Positions 35,045 through 44,382 of a stretch of DNA of 64,000 bases are shown piece after piece. The stretch is from contig NZ_JACHCG010000006.1 of assembly GCF_014200595.1 (NCBI RefSeq), positions 124,001 through 188,000 on the forward strand, in the 5' to 3' direction. This DNA comes from Pedobacter cryoconitis. Its GTDB lineage: Bacteria > Bacteroidota > Bacteroidia > Sphingobacteriales > Sphingobacteriaceae. Position 1 is the first letter of the stretch. The number at the start of each line of letters is the position of its first letter. The notes under the pieces were generated by a model. It did not search any database. It was not told the DNA's origin and saw only the letters and a list, made by a program, of their open reading frames with translations. The translations under genes and the position numbers were made by a program.

Positions 35045-36280
35045 ATGCAGATCAGTACATTCAATGCCTTTAAAAGCCGTAATTACAGGCTGTATTTCAG
35101 TGGTCAGTCTATTTCACTGATTGGTACCTGGATGCAGAAAACTGCGGTAAGCTGGGTAGTGTATTCAGAAACGCATTCCAAGTTCATGCTTGGGCTCACG
35201 CTGTTCGCGAGTATGTTTCCGTCTTTTATTTTTTCTTTCCTTGGCGGAGTTGCATCCGATCGGTATAACCGGTATAAGCTATTGTTGATTACCCAGTTTG
35301 CTTCTATGGGGCAGGCTATTTTAATGACTTTACTGATTTTCTTCAGACACTATTCAGTCTGGGAAATTATTGCTTTAAGTGCTTTACTCGGTCTGATCAA
35401 CGCTTTTGATGTACCGGCAAGGCAATCCTTAGTTTATGAAATGGTAGATGATAAAGCTGATTTGCCTAATGCACTCGCTTTAAATTCTTCTATGGTCAAC
35501 CTGTCCAGGCTTATCGGCCCGGGGATTGCCGGCATAGCGCTGGAAAAGTTTGGAGAGGATATTTGTTTCGGTCTGAATGCCGTGAGTTTTATTGCGGTAA
35601 TCGGTTCTTTGCTGCTGATGAAACTTCCCAAATACTTGGAGAAGCCAAGAACTAAAAATGTGTTTGGAGAACTTAAAGAAGGATTCCAGTATATTAAACA
35701 AACACCCTCTATTGCATTTGTGCTGATTATGCTGGCGCTGATCAGTTTGCTGGTTTTACCCTTCAGTACGCTAATTCCTGTTTACGCGAAGGATATTTTC
35801 AAAGGAACGGCCTCAACCTTCGGTGTGATTGATAGTGTAATTGGTCTGGGTGCATTTTGCGGCGCAATTTTCCTGGCCTCTTTAAAACCCGGCAGGAACC
35901 TGAGAAAGATTCTGGCAACCAATACGCTTATATTCGGAGCCGGACTGGTCTTGTTTTCACATACGACCTATTATCCCATTGCCTTAGTTTTTGCGACTAT
36001 ATCCGGTTTCGGAATGATGTCACAGATTACCATTAGTAATACTTTAATTCAAACCACAGTAGATCCGGCAATGCGCGGAAGAGTGATCAGCTTTTATGCG
36101 ATGGCCTTTTTCGGGATGCAGCCTTTGGGTGGATTATTGATCGGAACACTGTCCCAATGGATTGGTACGCCAGATACGGTTATGGCCCAGGGAATTATCA
36201 CCTTGATTATCGGGTTTTCTCTATTCCGCTTTTTACGTAAGGATGAAGCTAAAAAATTAAAAGCTGAGCAGGAGGTTTAA
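35045..36280 (+). CDS. MFS transporter, MFS_3/enterobactin-exporter type
   Basis: This 411-residue, 12-helix MFS protein starts FKSRNYRLYFSGQSISLIGTWMQKTAVSWVV, as in the MFS_3 (EntS-like) group. It has FSFLGGVASDRYNRYKLLL at the loop 2-3 motif and ALLGLINAFDVPARQSLVYEMV. These proteins export drugs or siderophores. It is cotranscribed with the cyclotransferase and lies directly before the convergent metal-uptake-like operon. A link to that operon is possible but not shown. Confidence 0.85.
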   Translation: MQISTFNAFKSRNYRLYFSGQSISLIGTWMQKTAVSWVVYSETHSKFMLGLTLFASMFPSFIFSFLGGVASDRYNRYKLLLITQFASMGQAILMTLLIFFRHYSVWEIIALSALLGLINAFDVPARQSLVYEMVDDKADLPNALALNSSMVNLSRLIGPGIAGIALEKFGEDICFGLNAVSFIAVIGSLLLMKLPKYLEKPRTKNVFGELKEGFQYIKQTPSIAFVLIMLALISLLVLPFSTLIPVYAKDIFKGTASTFGVIDSVIGLGAFCGAIFLASLKPGRNLRKILATNTLIFGAGLVLFSHTTYYPIALVFATISGFGMMSQITISNTLIQTTVDPAMRGRVISFYAMAFFGMQPLGGLLIGTLSQWIGTPDTVMAQGIITLIIGFSLFRFLRKDEAKKLKAEQEV

Positions 36281-36302
36281 CCCTCCCGCCCAGTTGAGCA
36301 AA

Positions 36303-36998
36303 TCAGATCGTTTCCAGGTACAATTGTTGTAAATCATGTGCAGAAATGTCATTGGCATTCAGCGTATGGATGAGTGATCCCTGGCGCATAATCCCAATCC
36401 TTGTACCCACGTTTACAGCATTAAAAATGTCATGTGTAGCCATAAAAATGGTTCTTCCATCCTTAGAAAGCTGTTTGACAATTTCGCTGAATTCATGCGT
36501 TGCTTTTGGATCAAGCCCGCTTGTTGGCTCATCCATTAAAATAACTTCTGCATTTTTGGCCACAGCAATAGCAATTCCTACTTTCTGGCGCATACCCTTG
36601 CTATAATTTCCAACTCTTTTGTGAAAAGCTTCCGGTTGCAAACCTGCCTGTAACAAATACTTTTCGAGTTCCTCTTTTTTATAGTTGAACCCGGCGATGC
36701 GGCTAAAAAAACCAAGGTTCTCTAAGCTGGTCAGGTTTGCATATAACATGACTACTTCCGGAATATAGGCCAGGAATTTATTCGTTTCCGGTTGGTCCGG
36801 ACTAACCAAAACCCCGTTGACCAGTGCTTTTCCGGAAGAAACTCCTGTAAAACCCAGGAACAAATTAATTGTCGTGGTTTTACCAGCTCCATTCTGGCCG
36901 AGTAAACAAAACACTTCTCCCGGTTCAACTTTCAAATTCAGGCTGTTAAGTGCTACCTGATCCCCGTATTTTTTAGTCAGTTCTATGGCTTGTAACAT
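36303..36998 (-). CDS. ABC transporter ATP-binding protein (ABC-2 type)
   Basis: This 231-residue ATPase has Walker A GQNGAGKTT, the Q-loop region FLAYIPEVVML, signature YSKGMRQKVGIA and Walker B VILMDEPTSGLD, then the switch His in FMATHDIF. It is closest in type to NosF/ABC-2 ATPases. It is the last gene of a four-gene operon with two DUF3526 permeases and a TonB receptor, so it very likely drives those permeases. It starts 12 bases after the receptor gene. Confidence 0.93.
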   Translation of the reverse strand: MLQAIELTKKYGDQVALNSLNLKVEPGEVFCLLGQNGAGKTTTINLFLGFTGVSSGKALVNGVLVSPDQPETNKFLAYIPEVVMLYANLTSLENLGFFSRIAGFNYKKEELEKYLLQAGLQPEAFHKRVGNYSKGMRQKVGIAIAVAKNAEVILMDEPTSGLDPKATHEFSEIVKQLSKDGRTIFMATHDIFNAVNVGTRIGIMRQGSLIHTLNANDISAHDLQQLYLETI

Positions 36999-37010
36999 AC
37001 TGTTTATGGT

Positions 37011-39209
37011 TTAAAACTTAATTCCTACAGATACTTTTACATTAAACGGATCACCGTCGATATAATAGAAATTACGGCCATCGTATGGATAACCAGTAAT
37101 CAAATCTCCGGATGACATGTAACGTTTGCCGGTCAGGTTATCTGCGATTAAACGAAAGAAATATTTATCCTGCACGTAACTTAAACCTGCATCATATTTG
37201 GTGAAATCGGGTATGTACTGATTTTTCTCTGAGGTACTGCGTCTGATCATCGTGGTCTGGCCTAAACTCAGGTTCAGACTCGCTTTGTTTTTCAGTGGAA
37301 AACTGTACTGTATCCAGGTATTAAAGATCTGCTGCGGGGTTTGTGGAAGTTCTTTACCCACTAACTCCGGATCTTCATCTTTAGTGATGGTAGACTTTAC
37401 ATAGGTATAGTTTGTCGAGATGGAAAGCTGATCGGTAATATTTCCAATCACGTCCACCTCAATTCCATTACTGGTTACCTGGCCGGCCGGGGTGACGAAT
37501 CCTGCATTGATCAGATCCGTTACCGGGACATTCGATTTTAAGGTATGAAACCCATTCAGGGTTGTGTATAAACGGGAGTTGAACCAATTTCTTTTTATAC
37601 CAAGTTCCATGTCCTTACCTTTTTGAGGATCAATAGCTGCTGTTCCTGTTATTTCTTTACTTACAGGATCAACAATAGCCCTCTGGTAACTTTGAGGGAC
37701 AAAAGACTGGTCATATAAGAAGAAAATTGATGTAGCAGGATTAACCAGGTAAGTTAGTGCAGCACGTGGAGAAAGTGCTTTTTGATTGTAATTGTTGGTT
37801 TTAACAACACCTTTGGCATTCGTCGTTTCTTTTTCGTTCGTATACCAGGTATATCTCGCACCAAGGGTCAGTAAAAGTTTTTCCTGCAACTGGATATTGT
37901 CATAAACGAAAGCTGATTTTATAAAAGTATTGTTGTTCGTCCTGTTGATCCTGGTTATTAGTTTAACTATTTCCGGTCTGGCCGTATTTACTGTTCCAAA
38001 TTTATTATAATCTGATTCTATCTTTCCGTTATTCAATGATAAAGAGTCCCTGCTGTTTGTATAATCTGCACCAAATAATAATTGATGTTTGATACTTCCT
38101 GTTTTGAGCTGACCATTTGCAAATAACTGACTGGAGAAGGTTTTTCCCGCACCCATGGAAAGGCTTGCTCTGCGTTTTGTATTTCCATCGGCATCAAAAT
38201 TCACCATACTTCCTTTGGAGGTCATATTCCAGTTTTTATAAGGCGATGATAAATAAGAAGATTGTAAAGTGACCTGCCAGTTATCACTGAATTTATGCAC
38301 GGCATAGAGTCTTGCGGTCTCATTTTGTGTATAACTTGTGGGCAAACTACGCTCTGAACTGTAATTTGTGCTGATCGGGCCTTTTAAGATGTCTTGTTCA
38401 CTGCGTACTTTCACAATTGCTGAACCATTCTGGACTTCACCTCTGATAAAGTCATATTCTGCCAGTACATAAGTATCAGGACTAAAATTATACTGTAATA
38501 CCGGAGCAACGACGTATTTATTGGTACGGATATCATTCAGGTAAGAGTCCTTGTGCTGATAAGCCGTATTGAAACGATAAGAGAATCCTTTTTTCCGGAC
38601 TTCGGAACCAATATCTGCGGCTATCCTGTATAAATTGAAACTCCCCGCAGTTTGTACGATATTTAAAAGTTTATGGCCGGGGGTTTTAGTAAGGATATTA
38701 ATTGATCCACCCGGCTCACCCACAGAATTCAAAAAGCCGGCCGGGCCTTTAACAAATTCTACGTTCTCTATCAGCGCTTCATCATCAATAGAAGCGCCAT
38801 AACTAAAACGGCGTGACATCCCATTTAAGGTAGTATATGCTGCGAAACCACGAATTTGTGCGACGGCAGAGTTATCAAACGGGGTGCTGTTATAACCGAA
38901 ATAAACACCGCTGGCATTACGTGCAGCATCTTTAAGTTCTAATGCGCCTTGTTGTTGCAATAACCCCGTTGATACGCTGATGATATTCTGGGGGATCTGA
39001 ATTAAGGGTTGTTGAAGTTTTAAGCTATTGGAAAGGGTATCGGTTTTAATCCTGACCTTTTTTTTACTGGTCACATTAATCTGGTTGAGTTTATTGATAT
39101 GGCTCGTGGTATCGGTTAACTTTTTGGGTTGTTGGGCATGAATAAAATTGGGCAGAGCGCTCAAACTGAGGATAAGTAAGTAAAAGGTTTTTTTCATTTG
39201 GTGTGGCAA
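37011..39209 (-). CDS. TonB-dependent siderophore-type receptor
   Basis: This 732-residue protein has a signal peptide (LLILSLSALPNFIHAQ) and a siderophore-receptor plug: QPLIQIPQNIISVSTGLLQQQGALELKDAARNASGV, QIRGFAAY and ALIENVEFVKGPAGFLNSVGEPGGSINILTKTPG. A 22-strand barrel follows, ending in GRNFYYIDGDPFNVKVSVGIKF. This is the FhuE/ferrichrome-type branch rather than SusC, so it should import a metal-chelator complex. It lies between the ABC permeases and their ATPase, in one operon divergent from the lanthipeptide exporter, so its ligand may be the lanthipeptide or its metal complex. Confidence 0.93.
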   Translation of the reverse strand: MPHQMKKTFYLLILSLSALPNFIHAQQPKKLTDTTSHINKLNQINVTSKKKVRIKTDTLSNSLKLQQPLIQIPQNIISVSTGLLQQQGALELKDAARNASGVYFGYNSTPFDNSAVAQIRGFAAYTTLNGMSRRFSYGASIDDEALIENVEFVKGPAGFLNSVGEPGGSINILTKTPGHKLLNIVQTAGSFNLYRIAADIGSEVRKKGFSYRFNTAYQHKDSYLNDIRTNKYVVAPVLQYNFSPDTYVLAEYDFIRGEVQNGSAIVKVRSEQDILKGPISTNYSSERSLPTSYTQNETARLYAVHKFSDNWQVTLQSSYLSSPYKNWNMTSKGSMVNFDADGNTKRRASLSMGAGKTFSSQLFANGQLKTGSIKHQLLFGADYTNSRDSLSLNNGKIESDYNKFGTVNTARPEIVKLITRINRTNNNTFIKSAFVYDNIQLQEKLLLTLGARYTWYTNEKETTNAKGVVKTNNYNQKALSPRAALTYLVNPATSIFFLYDQSFVPQSYQRAIVDPVSKEITGTAAIDPQKGKDMELGIKRNWFNSRLYTTLNGFHTLKSNVPVTDLINAGFVTPAGQVTSNGIEVDVIGNITDQLSISTNYTYVKSTITKDEDPELVGKELPQTPQQIFNTWIQYSFPLKNKASLNLSLGQTTMIRRSTSEKNQYIPDFTKYDAGLSYVQDKYFFRLIADNLTGKRYMSSGDLITGYPYDGRNFYYIDGDPFNVKVSVGIKF

Positions 39210-39221
39210 TTAGTGGAGTTG

Positions 39222-40652
39222 TTAATTATTCGGATTTGTTTTTTTTTGACGGGCAATCAGCAGGATCAGTAAAATGGCCAGCCAGATCGATAGGGTATTG
39301 ATTAGTATACGGTTTGTTTTGGTTTGATCTGTTGCGGGATGAAACACGGGCAGGTGCTGAACTTCGGCCAGGCTTAATTTTTTATTGGACAACAGGTAAC
39401 TGTTCATCAGTTTTACCCATTGGTTCTGAAAGATGCCAGTCTGGTTTTGATAATACAGATAATCACTGAGCCCGGTTTGTGCGGCCGAATTTAGCAAAGA
39501 CTGCATTTGAGCGACCGGATTAAACCAGGCCATTTGACTTAACCAGCTATTATGTTTTGCGGCAGCAGCATTATATTCCTGAACATTTTTGTTCATCCGT
39601 CTGCCTAATAGGTCGTAATAAGCTACAAACCTTTTATTGCCATAAATCGCAGTATCTCCGTCAGTTTTCAACCTGAGATATTGCGGGTTGTTTTGATAGA
39701 ATTCCTTCAACAGCTGCGGGATCGGCATTTCCCAGGTATGCGTCATTGTTTCCCGCTGATTGGATACGAGTTCAGTACGCAGTGGCATAGGATGTTTGAG
39801 TGCGGCGAATTTGTTGGTTACCGCTGGTAAGATTAAAGTCAGCAATAACCAGATGCCCAGCAAAATTAAAGCATTGATTGAGGAAGATTTGCGCAGGATG
39901 ATCACCAGCCAGCAGACCGCAAACCAAAATAGCAGATAGGTATTCGTCACCAGAATCCATAAAAGAACATCAGGCAGATGCAGGGCAGTGGCGGCTGGAC
40001 GACTAAAGAAACCAATCAAGCTGAGTATATTGGTGAGCAGGCTGATGAAAAGCAGGCGGAAAAGGATTTTATACCCTAAAATGCGCATGATTTCTCCACT
40101 TTGTACGGCAAGCAAACGGTCTGTTTGTTGTTCAGCTTCTCTGGAAAAAAGATCGTAACTCAGGATAATAATTAATAGCGGGAACAAGTAGATCAGCACA
40201 AAGGAGAAATCGAAATTACCTGACGCCAGTTTCTCCGGATTAGCAATTTCTGCATTGGGTGGAGTTAAAATATCACGTTTACTGCTCACGATATCAAAAT
40301 AGGGCAGCAGATCGCGCTGACCAATAGCCATTACGGCGAGTCCATGAGGCGGGTTAGTTGCTGCTGGAGGCGCTTTAAATTCCACGACCTGTGGCAAACC
40401 TGCCTGCTGAGCCAGCATTTTTCCTTTAGCAGTAGAAGTATCCACATGAAACCTGCCGATCAGCTCCTGACGGTTTGCCTGCTGATTATTTGCCAGGGTA
40501 TCCAGTCCGGTTAATTGTCCGGATACAAAAACTTGCCCATTGTACAGGCTGTACAAACTCATCAGCAGGAAAAATAGCAGCAAGAGTAATTGAACCGGCT
40601 GACGTAAGAATTGCCGCCATTCGAAACGGGAAATTAAAATGAATAACTGCAT
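39222..40652 (-). CDS. ABC-2 permease, DUF3526 type (second subunit)
   Basis: This is a membrane protein of about 476 residues with an N-terminal helix (LLLLLFFLLMSLYSLYNGQVFV), a large periplasmic domain (about 60-150) and a cluster of helices (SFVLIYLFPLLIIILSYDLF, ILIALLTNI-like, LLLLLIGIWLLLTLI). I place the start at 40652 (MQLFILISRFEWRQFLRQP), 2 bases after the upstream permease, rather than 40712. The DREAEQQTDRLL-like element after helix 2 is typical of ABC-2 permeases. It is predicted to pair with the other permease and the ATPase at 36303. Confidence 0.85.
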   Translation of the reverse strand: MQLFILISRFEWRQFLRQPVQLLLLLFFLLMSLYSLYNGQVFVSGQLTGLDTLANNQQANRQELIGRFHVDTSTAKGKMLAQQAGLPQVVEFKAPPAATNPPHGLAVMAIGQRDLLPYFDIVSSKRDILTPPNAEIANPEKLASGNFDFSFVLIYLFPLLIIILSYDLFSREAEQQTDRLLAVQSGEIMRILGYKILFRLLFISLLTNILSLIGFFSRPAATALHLPDVLLWILVTNTYLLFWFAVCWLVIILRKSSSINALILLGIWLLLTLILPAVTNKFAALKHPMPLRTELVSNQRETMTHTWEMPIPQLLKEFYQNNPQYLRLKTDGDTAIYGNKRFVAYYDLLGRRMNKNVQEYNAAAAKHNSWLSQMAWFNPVAQMQSLLNSAAQTGLSDYLYYQNQTGIFQNQWVKLMNSYLLSNKKLSLAEVQHLPVFHPATDQTKTNRILINTLSIWLAILLILLIARQKKTNPNN

Positions 40653-40654
40653 AT

Positions 40655-42082
40655 TTAGCGCAATGAAGGTTTTGTAATGAAATATAAAGTGACAGAAAGC
40701 AGGCCTATCCAACAGCAGAGGGAGAGCAGTGCCAGACGCTGTAAATACAGCGTTTGCAGTAACGTTGGAACCTGATACTGGAAATCCTTAAGCTGTAGGA
40801 AAAATCGTGGATCTGCCTGGTAGCTTTCATTCGGTTTTACTGGATGACTGGCGAGTTCTAGATTCAGTTTGCGGATCAGGGTATTGCGGTATGCTTTCGC
40901 CTGAAGAAAGAAGGTTTGGTGGTGGTAAAAATCCGTGCCCGACATTGCCATTGAAAGCCGTTTCAGACTTATGAAGGGGTCTGCTAAACCGGCATAATTC
41001 AAAATAGATTGCTGCTGATTGAAAGTGTTTGCCAGCGCTGTATAATAATGGTCAAATACTTTATTCTGATAATCTTCATGGTATTGTAACATTAAACCGT
41101 CTGTATTAACCGGAAGCTGGGCTGAACTATCCGGCCGGTATTTTTTTAATAAAGCTGCATAGTGTTTTTCACCTCTTTCCTGGTAAGGCAAATCTCCATT
41201 AATCCCCTTTAGAAACCCTTGCTTAACATTATTATTGAAAGCAGCACGTGAGCTTAGAGGGTATGCGTCTGCTGCCTGGCCAGCTGCTATTTTAGGAAGC
41301 AGAATACTGCTGAACAACCATACTATTAAAACAGTGAGTGTTGCTGTTCTTGAAGTACTGCTCAGCGCAGATACAATCACACCAGTGAGTGTGACCAGTA
41401 AATAAAATAGCAGGTAACCGCCTGCAAGAATAAAAAACCTGCCTAATAAAGCTATTCCAGAAGGGGATAACAGGACGATGAAAAATAAGACTATAAAAAT
41501 TGGCATGACCAGGAAGACCACCAGTAAATAGTTTGACCAGACTTTTCCCCAGGCTAGTTGTGAAGGACTTATACCTTGTGCCATCAGCATCCTGAAAGTG
41601 CCGGATTCTTTTTCATAAGTCAGTGCAGAGGAACTGATGAACAGCAGCAGGAGCGGGATCAGCATTTGCATAATCAAAGCCAGTGTAAACTGACCGAACC
41701 GCATCAAAGCATCGTTGCGTTCTGCATTGCTATAATCTACCTCATGCTGTACGTGGGCTTCAACGCGGTAGGTAGTTCCGAAATAGTCATTAAGTCCGGG
41801 ATCAAACGCACTTAAAAGATTTAAAGGCTTAAAAAGATAAGTGCCGAAATGTGCAGCCTCATGCGGATTGTTATGTTGCGCTTCCCACTGCTGACGGAAT
41901 TTTTTATTGGATAGTTCGCGGCTTTGCTGATCGTTCTGGTACTGAAAAACAGTTAACAGCCCGCTTGTCAGGAACAAAGTATAAATAATGATAGCCAGCG
42001 TGCTCATGATTTGATCACGGAAAGCTAACCGGAATTCTTTCCAGATTAAGGTACGTAAAGGAGTATAAGCGGATGAAGACAT
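40655..42082 (-). CDS. ABC-2 permease, DUF3526 type (first subunit)
   Basis: This 475-residue protein starts LRTLIWKEFRLAFRDQIMSTLAIIIYTLFLTSG. It has the DUF3526 landmark NNPHEAAHFGTYLFKPLNLL in the periplasmic part, then MLIPLLLLFISSSALTYEKESGTFRMLMAQGISP (coupling region) and further helices to LLSLCCWIGLLSVTLYFI. It is the first gene of the minus-strand operon; its start is 79 bases from the preferred start of the divergent exporter. Such pairs move unknown substrates across the inner membrane and are often found beside TonB receptors. Confidence 0.87.
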   Translation of the reverse strand: MSSSAYTPLRTLIWKEFRLAFRDQIMSTLAIIIYTLFLTSGLLTVFQYQNDQQSRELSNKKFRQQWEAQHNNPHEAAHFGTYLFKPLNLLSAFDPGLNDYFGTTYRVEAHVQHEVDYSNAERNDALMRFGQFTLALIMQMLIPLLLLFISSSALTYEKESGTFRMLMAQGISPSQLAWGKVWSNYLLVVFLVMPIFIVLFFIVLLSPSGIALLGRFFILAGGYLLFYLLVTLTGVIVSALSSTSRTATLTVLIVWLFSSILLPKIAAGQAADAYPLSSRAAFNNNVKQGFLKGINGDLPYQERGEKHYAALLKKYRPDSSAQLPVNTDGLMLQYHEDYQNKVFDHYYTALANTFNQQQSILNYAGLADPFISLKRLSMAMSGTDFYHHQTFFLQAKAYRNTLIRKLNLELASHPVKPNESYQADPRFFLQLKDFQYQVPTLLQTLYLQRLALLSLCCWIGLLSVTLYFITKPSLR

Positions 42083-42096
42083 TTATTAATTATTAA

Positions 42097-42145
42097 TTGC
42101 ATCAAAGTTGCATTATATTTATAATATTTGCAACAGTGTTGTATT
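42097..42145. promoter_or_regulatory. Two related dyads in the divergent promoter region of the lanthipeptide and TonB/ABC operons
   Basis: Dyad A is TTGCATC-AAA-GTTGCAT (42097-42113, 5 of 7 pairs). Dyad B is TTTGCAAC-AGT-GTTGTATT (42127-42145, 6 of 8 pairs). Their centres are 31 bases apart, about three helical turns, so two dimers would lie on the same face. Each is close to one operon start. The same motif in perfect form lies upstream of the precursor gene (50281-50299). Confidence 0.6.
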
Positions 42146-42161
42146 TAAGAATCGTTTAGCT

Positions 42162-44366
42162 ATGTTTCAATCTTTCTCTTCTGGCAGGAAATTTCCGTTT
42201 TATAAACAACCAGATGCTATGGATTGCGGGCCAGTTTGTCTTAAAATAGTCTCTGCATATTATGGGAAAACTTTTCCAATAGCTTATTTCAGGAAACTTT
42301 GCAGCATAGGCAAACAGGGAACGACGATGGCCAGTATGATCGAAGCAGCAAAATTGCTGGGTTTCAAAACACTGGCAGCAGAACTGCCTTACAAACAGTT
42401 GTTCCATAAGGTCCGGTTGCCTTGTATCCTTCACTGGGAAAAGGAGCATTATGTGGTTTTATACCGGATGACCAGCAGGTATGCTTACTTAGCTGACCCT
42501 GCACTGAGTGGAAAGGTTAAAGTGCGAAAGGAAGATTTTATTCGCTCCTGGCAAATAAAAGAGGGCAGCACTATTGGCAGGGCTTTATTATTGGAAACAA
42601 CTCCTGTTTTTGAGGAAAAACAAAGTATTGCTGATCATTCTGCTTCTTTATGGTCTTTATTGCCCTATCTGAAATTACACCGTAAAAGTTTGATTCCGAT
42701 TGGTTTGAGTCTTTTACTGGCCTGCGGTTTTTCTCTGATTATTCCATTTTTGACGCAGCTGATTGTAGATAAAGGAATTCAGGGTAAAAACACAAACTTA
42801 CTTTTTTTGATCTGTATCGGGCAACTGATGTTGTTTTCCGGAAGGATGCTGATGGATTTTCTCCGCGCAAGATTGCTTTTCAGGTTAGGCGCGAGAACCA
42901 GCATTGTTTTACTGAAAGAGTTCCTGGCCAAGCTGATGCATTTGCCTTTTTCTTTTTTTGATAACCGGCAGGCGGGTGATAATATGCAGCGGGTGAATGA
43001 TAACCAGCGGGTCGAAGAATTCCTGACAAATTCATTGATCAGCTTTATTCTTTCTGCAATTACATTGGTAGTGCTGGGTGGGGTATTGTGTTATTATAAT
43101 TGGCAAATCTTTTTAATCTTCCTGATTGGTGCGGTGACCAGTGTGGTCTGGTCTAATTCTTTCCAGCAGAAAAGAAAGGTAATTGACCAGAAGAAATTTA
43201 AAGTGCTTTCTGCCAATCAGCAGCTATTGCTGGAGATTTTTTATGCCATGCAGGAAATTAAACTGACAGGTAGTGCGGAAGAAAAGCAAGAGTTATGGGA
43301 AAGCCTGCAAGATCAGTCTTACGGGCTTAAACTGGAGGCTTTACAACTAGATCAGCTGATGCAGGGGATTGGCTATTTCATTAATGAAGTCAAGAACGTA
43401 CTGATTACTTATGCGGCTGCGATGCTGGTCATCAATGATCAGGTTACTTTGGGTGGAATGCTGGCCATCACCTATATCTGCGGTCAGCTCAATACACCAG
43501 TTACGCAACTCGTTGAATTTGCCCGGGTTTCTCAAAATACAAAGTTCAGCTTACAGCGAATGGCAGAAGTTCATCAGGAAGCGGAAGAAGATTTTGAAGT
43601 CGAATACCAGGATATGGCCACTGCGCCCGAAGCTATCGAGTTGAAACAGGTGAGCTTTCATTATGGAAATAATCAGGCACCATTTGTCTTGAAAAACGTG
43701 GATCTGTTGATCCCTGCTGGTAAAGTTACGGCCATTGTTGGGATGAGCGGAAGCGGTAAAACGACCTTAATCAAGCTTTTACTGAAGTTTTACCAGGTGA
43801 GCAAAGGTACGATTACTATAGGTAACCGAGCTGTAGATCAGGTACATGCTAAGCAGTGGAGGGCAGCATGCGGGGTGGTTATGCAAGACGGTTATATCTT
43901 TATGGATACCATCGCAAATAATGTTTTTGCCGGATCAGTGGTCAAAGATAAAATGCGTCTTTACGAAGTATCCAGACTGGCAAATATGCATGATTTTTTT
44001 ATGGCTATGCCATTTGGCTACGATACCGTAGTTGGAAAAGATGGTTATGGCCTAAGTGAAGGCCAAAAACAAAGACTGCTGATCGCCAGGTTGATTTATA
44101 GAAACCCGGCTTATATATTTCTGGATGAAGCAACCAACTCGCTGGATGCACATAATGAATTGTCAATCGTCAACAACCTGAATAATTTTTTTGCGGGGAA
44201 AACGGTGCTGATCGTTGCACACCGGTTAAGTACTGTGAAAAACGCGGATCAGATCGTGGTACTGCATCAGGGGGAATTGGTTGAAAAAGGAACACATCAG
44301 GAATTGATTGCAAAACATGGACACTATTACCAACTCATTAAAAATCAATTGGAGCTAAGTAAATAA
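42162..44366 (+). CDS. C39 peptidase-containing ABC exporter (lanthipeptide leader cleavage and export)
   Basis: From the Met at 42162 the protein is 734 residues. The C39 domain (about 1-130) has the catalytic Cys in QPDAMDCGPVCLKIV, His in LHWEKEHYVVLY and Asp in LADPALSG. Six helices follow, then the ATPase with Walker A GMSGSGKTT, signature LSEGQKQRL and Walker B YIFLDEATNSLD. Such proteins cut the leader after a double Gly and export the core. I chose 42162 because the frame start at 42108 would put dyad B inside the coding region. It is the first gene of the biosynthetic operon; the precursor has a matching SGG site. Confidence 0.93.
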   Translation: MFQSFSSGRKFPFYKQPDAMDCGPVCLKIVSAYYGKTFPIAYFRKLCSIGKQGTTMASMIEAAKLLGFKTLAAELPYKQLFHKVRLPCILHWEKEHYVVLYRMTSRYAYLADPALSGKVKVRKEDFIRSWQIKEGSTIGRALLLETTPVFEEKQSIADHSASLWSLLPYLKLHRKSLIPIGLSLLLACGFSLIIPFLTQLIVDKGIQGKNTNLLFLICIGQLMLFSGRMLMDFLRARLLFRLGARTSIVLLKEFLAKLMHLPFSFFDNRQAGDNMQRVNDNQRVEEFLTNSLISFILSAITLVVLGGVLCYYNWQIFLIFLIGAVTSVVWSNSFQQKRKVIDQKKFKVLSANQQLLLEIFYAMQEIKLTGSAEEKQELWESLQDQSYGLKLEALQLDQLMQGIGYFINEVKNVLITYAAAMLVINDQVTLGGMLAITYICGQLNTPVTQLVEFARVSQNTKFSLQRMAEVHQEAEEDFEVEYQDMATAPEAIELKQVSFHYGNNQAPFVLKNVDLLIPAGKVTAIVGMSGSGKTTLIKLLLKFYQVSKGTITIGNRAVDQVHAKQWRAACGVVMQDGYIFMDTIANNVFAGSVVKDKMRLYEVSRLANMHDFFMAMPFGYDTVVGKDGYGLSEGQKQRLLIARLIYRNPAYIFLDEATNSLDAHNELSIVNNLNNFFAGKTVLIVAHRLSTVKNADQIVVLHQGELVEKGTHQELIAKHGHYYQLIKNQLELSK

Positions 44367-44382
44367 CCTAAATAAATAACAA

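Noticed and set aside
34216..36280. Glutaminyl cyclase and EntS-like carrier as part of the lanthipeptide locus
   Set aside because: They are convergent to the receptor operon, lack the shared dyad, and the precursor core does not begin with Gln; the link is by position only.
36303..42082. DUF3526 ABC set as a LanFEG-type self-immunity transporter
   Set aside because: The ATPase and two permeases could in principle give immunity, but the siderophore-type receptor within the operon and the DUF3526 type favour a transport role. I keep immunity only as a secondary possibility.
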